Below, one piece after another: positions 5,412 to 6,038 of a DNA stretch of 6,038 nucleotides (positions are counted from its first letter, which is position 1; the number at the start of each line of letters is the position of its first letter). The DNA is taken from positions 1 through 6,038 of the forward strand of contig CAAGKW010000029.1 of assembly GCA_900770585.1 (NCBI GenBank), written 5' to 3'. Made by a program: the position numbers and the translations under genes. The notes beneath the pieces are model-generated. The model did no database searches. It saw only the letters and a program-made list of their open reading frames with translations, and was not told the DNA's origin. Source of the stretch: an uncultured Alistipes sp. GTDB lineage: Bacteria > Bacteroidota > Bacteroidia > Bacteroidales > Rikenellaceae.

Positions 5412-5431
5412 CCCGTTGCGGTCAGCCCTTC
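5402..5431 (+). terminator. Perfect 12-bp hairpin ending the YtxH-holin operon
   Basis: GAAGGGCTGACC (5402-5413) is fully complementary to GGTCAGCCCTTC (5420-5431) across a six-base loop. The TGA stop of the preceding gene (5409-5411) lies in the rising arm. The downstream sequence GCTGTTCTGCGG has no real T-tract, so this is either a non-canonical terminator or a structure that blocks 3' decay. On the - strand the following bases are TTCATACG, also T-poor. A second small inverted repeat, CTGCG/CGCAG (5438-5442 with 5452-5456), follows immediately. Confidence 0.7.
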
Positions 5432-5456
5432 GCTGTTCTGCGGTGTTGGAACGCAG

Positions 5457-5507
5457 TTAGAAAACCAACGCTACACCCAGCTGAATAATACATTTAGTGG
5501 AAATATT
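5457..5507 (-). other. Possible remnant of an outer-membrane protein C terminus
   Basis: On the - strand, between a TAG at 5508-5510 and a TAA at 5457-5459, a 16-codon open stretch ends in QLGVALVF followed by stop. Bacteroidetes beta-barrel proteins often end in a similar alternating hydrophobic strand with a final Phe. There is no start codon and no upstream domain, so it is not a gene. It could be a decayed 3' end or chance. The rest of the gap between the two convergent transcripts (5432-5530) is AT-rich, and I see no gene in it. Confidence 0.15.
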
Positions 5508-5530
5508 CTACTTTTAGAAAAGATTTTATT

Positions 5531-6038
5531 TTACAGCAAACCCGCCTCGTAGAGGGTTACGATCTGCTCCAACATACGATCCTCGTCCTCGCGATCGTAC
5601 TCCGTTTTGAGGTTCGCACCGAAAATCTTTGCAACGCCCTGCCAAAAGCCCGCCGTGAAGCCACCACGAAATTCGCGCACGATCTCATACGACGAATACT
5701 CCGTCTCGCGCGCTATCAACTTCAACAGCACTGCGCCCTGCGAGCGAGTCATCTTCTTCAATACGGGCGTGTACTCCTCCTTGATCTGCTGCTCAACCTG
5801 CTTGGTGTAGGCCTTCTGAGCCTTACGCGTGGGCAACGTCAGCAGTTTCTCCTCCATCTCGGCCATACGCTGGCGCGCAATCTTAGCTATCGGGTAGGTC
5901 TTCTTGACCGCAATCACCATACGCTGATACTTGCGCAAGTCCGCCGGGCGACGGAAAACATAGACCGGCAACACCGCAATGTTCTGAACCGAATCGCCCT
6001 GCTCAACCTCGACCCACGCACGGGTATAGCCACGCGCA
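5531..6038 (-). CDS. DUF4294-family protein, C-terminal part (5' end outside window)
   Basis: 168 residues are visible and the reading frame is open to the right edge, so the N terminus, probably with a signal peptide, is missing. The visible part begins ARGYTRAWVEVEQGDSVQNI, then AVLPVYVFRRPADLRKYQRM. The family core follows: VKKTYPIAKIARQRMAEME, KQVEQQIKEEYTPVLKKMT, SQGAVLLKLIARET, then SSYEIVREFRGGFTAGFWQG, IFGANLKTEYD and a final IVTLYEAGLL. This arrangement is what I recall of DUF4294, a Bacteroidetes family of unknown function, usually about 200 residues and often predicted to be exported. The charged helical middle and aromatic FWQ segment are family features. The GTG at 5972-5974 is an internal Val codon, not the start. 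It converges with the YtxH-holin operon, and no clear terminator follows it on its own strand. Confidence 0.85.
   Translation of the reverse strand, partial: ARGYTRAWVEVEQGDSVQNIAVLPVYVFRRPADLRKYQRMVIAVKKTYPIAKIARQRMAEMEEKLLTLPTRKAQKAYTKQVEQQIKEEYTPVLKKMTRSQGAVLLKLIARETEYSSYEIVREFRGGFTAGFWQGVAKIFGANLKTEYDREDEDRMLEQIVTLYEAGLL

Overview
This window looks like chromosomal housekeeping DNA from a gut-type Bacteroidales bacterium, most like Alistipes/Rikenellaceae. That assignment is inferred from protein flavour, from Bacteroidetes-style -7 promoter elements (TAnnTTTG) upstream of several genes, from A-rich leaders with little Shine-Dalgarno sequence, and from a DUF4294 gene, a family typical of Bacteroidetes. 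The genus was not checked by any search.

Layout. Bases 1-1871 (+ strand) hold the 3' two thirds of ffh (signal recognition particle GTPase) and a complete era (ribosome-assembly GTPase). A hairpin separates them, and a strong intrinsic terminator with a UUCG loop follows era. Bases 1870-3246 (- strand) hold an AraC-family regulator followed by a small SLOG/DUF1273-type (YpsA-like) protein that has its own promoter element almost touching its start codon. Bases 3247-3463 form a divergent control region packed with related direct and inverted repeats. Bases 3464-4474 (+) encode an extended short-chain dehydrogenase (DFR/3beta-HSD-like). Bases 4582-5411 (+) form a tight three-gene operon of small membrane or envelope proteins: YtxH-like, holin-superfamily (PF07332-like) and a small basic protein. 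It ends in a perfect 12-bp hairpin that contains the last stop codon. Bases 5531-6038 (-) hold a DUF4294-family protein running off the right edge.

How the parts work together. ffh and era are core translation and targeting genes. The AraC gene, the repeat-filled region and the divergent SDR look like a local regulator-target pair. Two 21-bp repeats, 94 bp apart, lie upstream of the SDR, and one sits exactly in the spacer of the SDR core promoter. The three-gene cluster matches the order and protein types of the enterobacterial yqjD-yqjE-yqjK stress/membrane operon, although the proteins look only analogous or distantly related.

No mobile element, CRISPR array, tRNA or rRNA was seen. The most interesting points are the repeat-based operator array and the yqjDEK-like operon.
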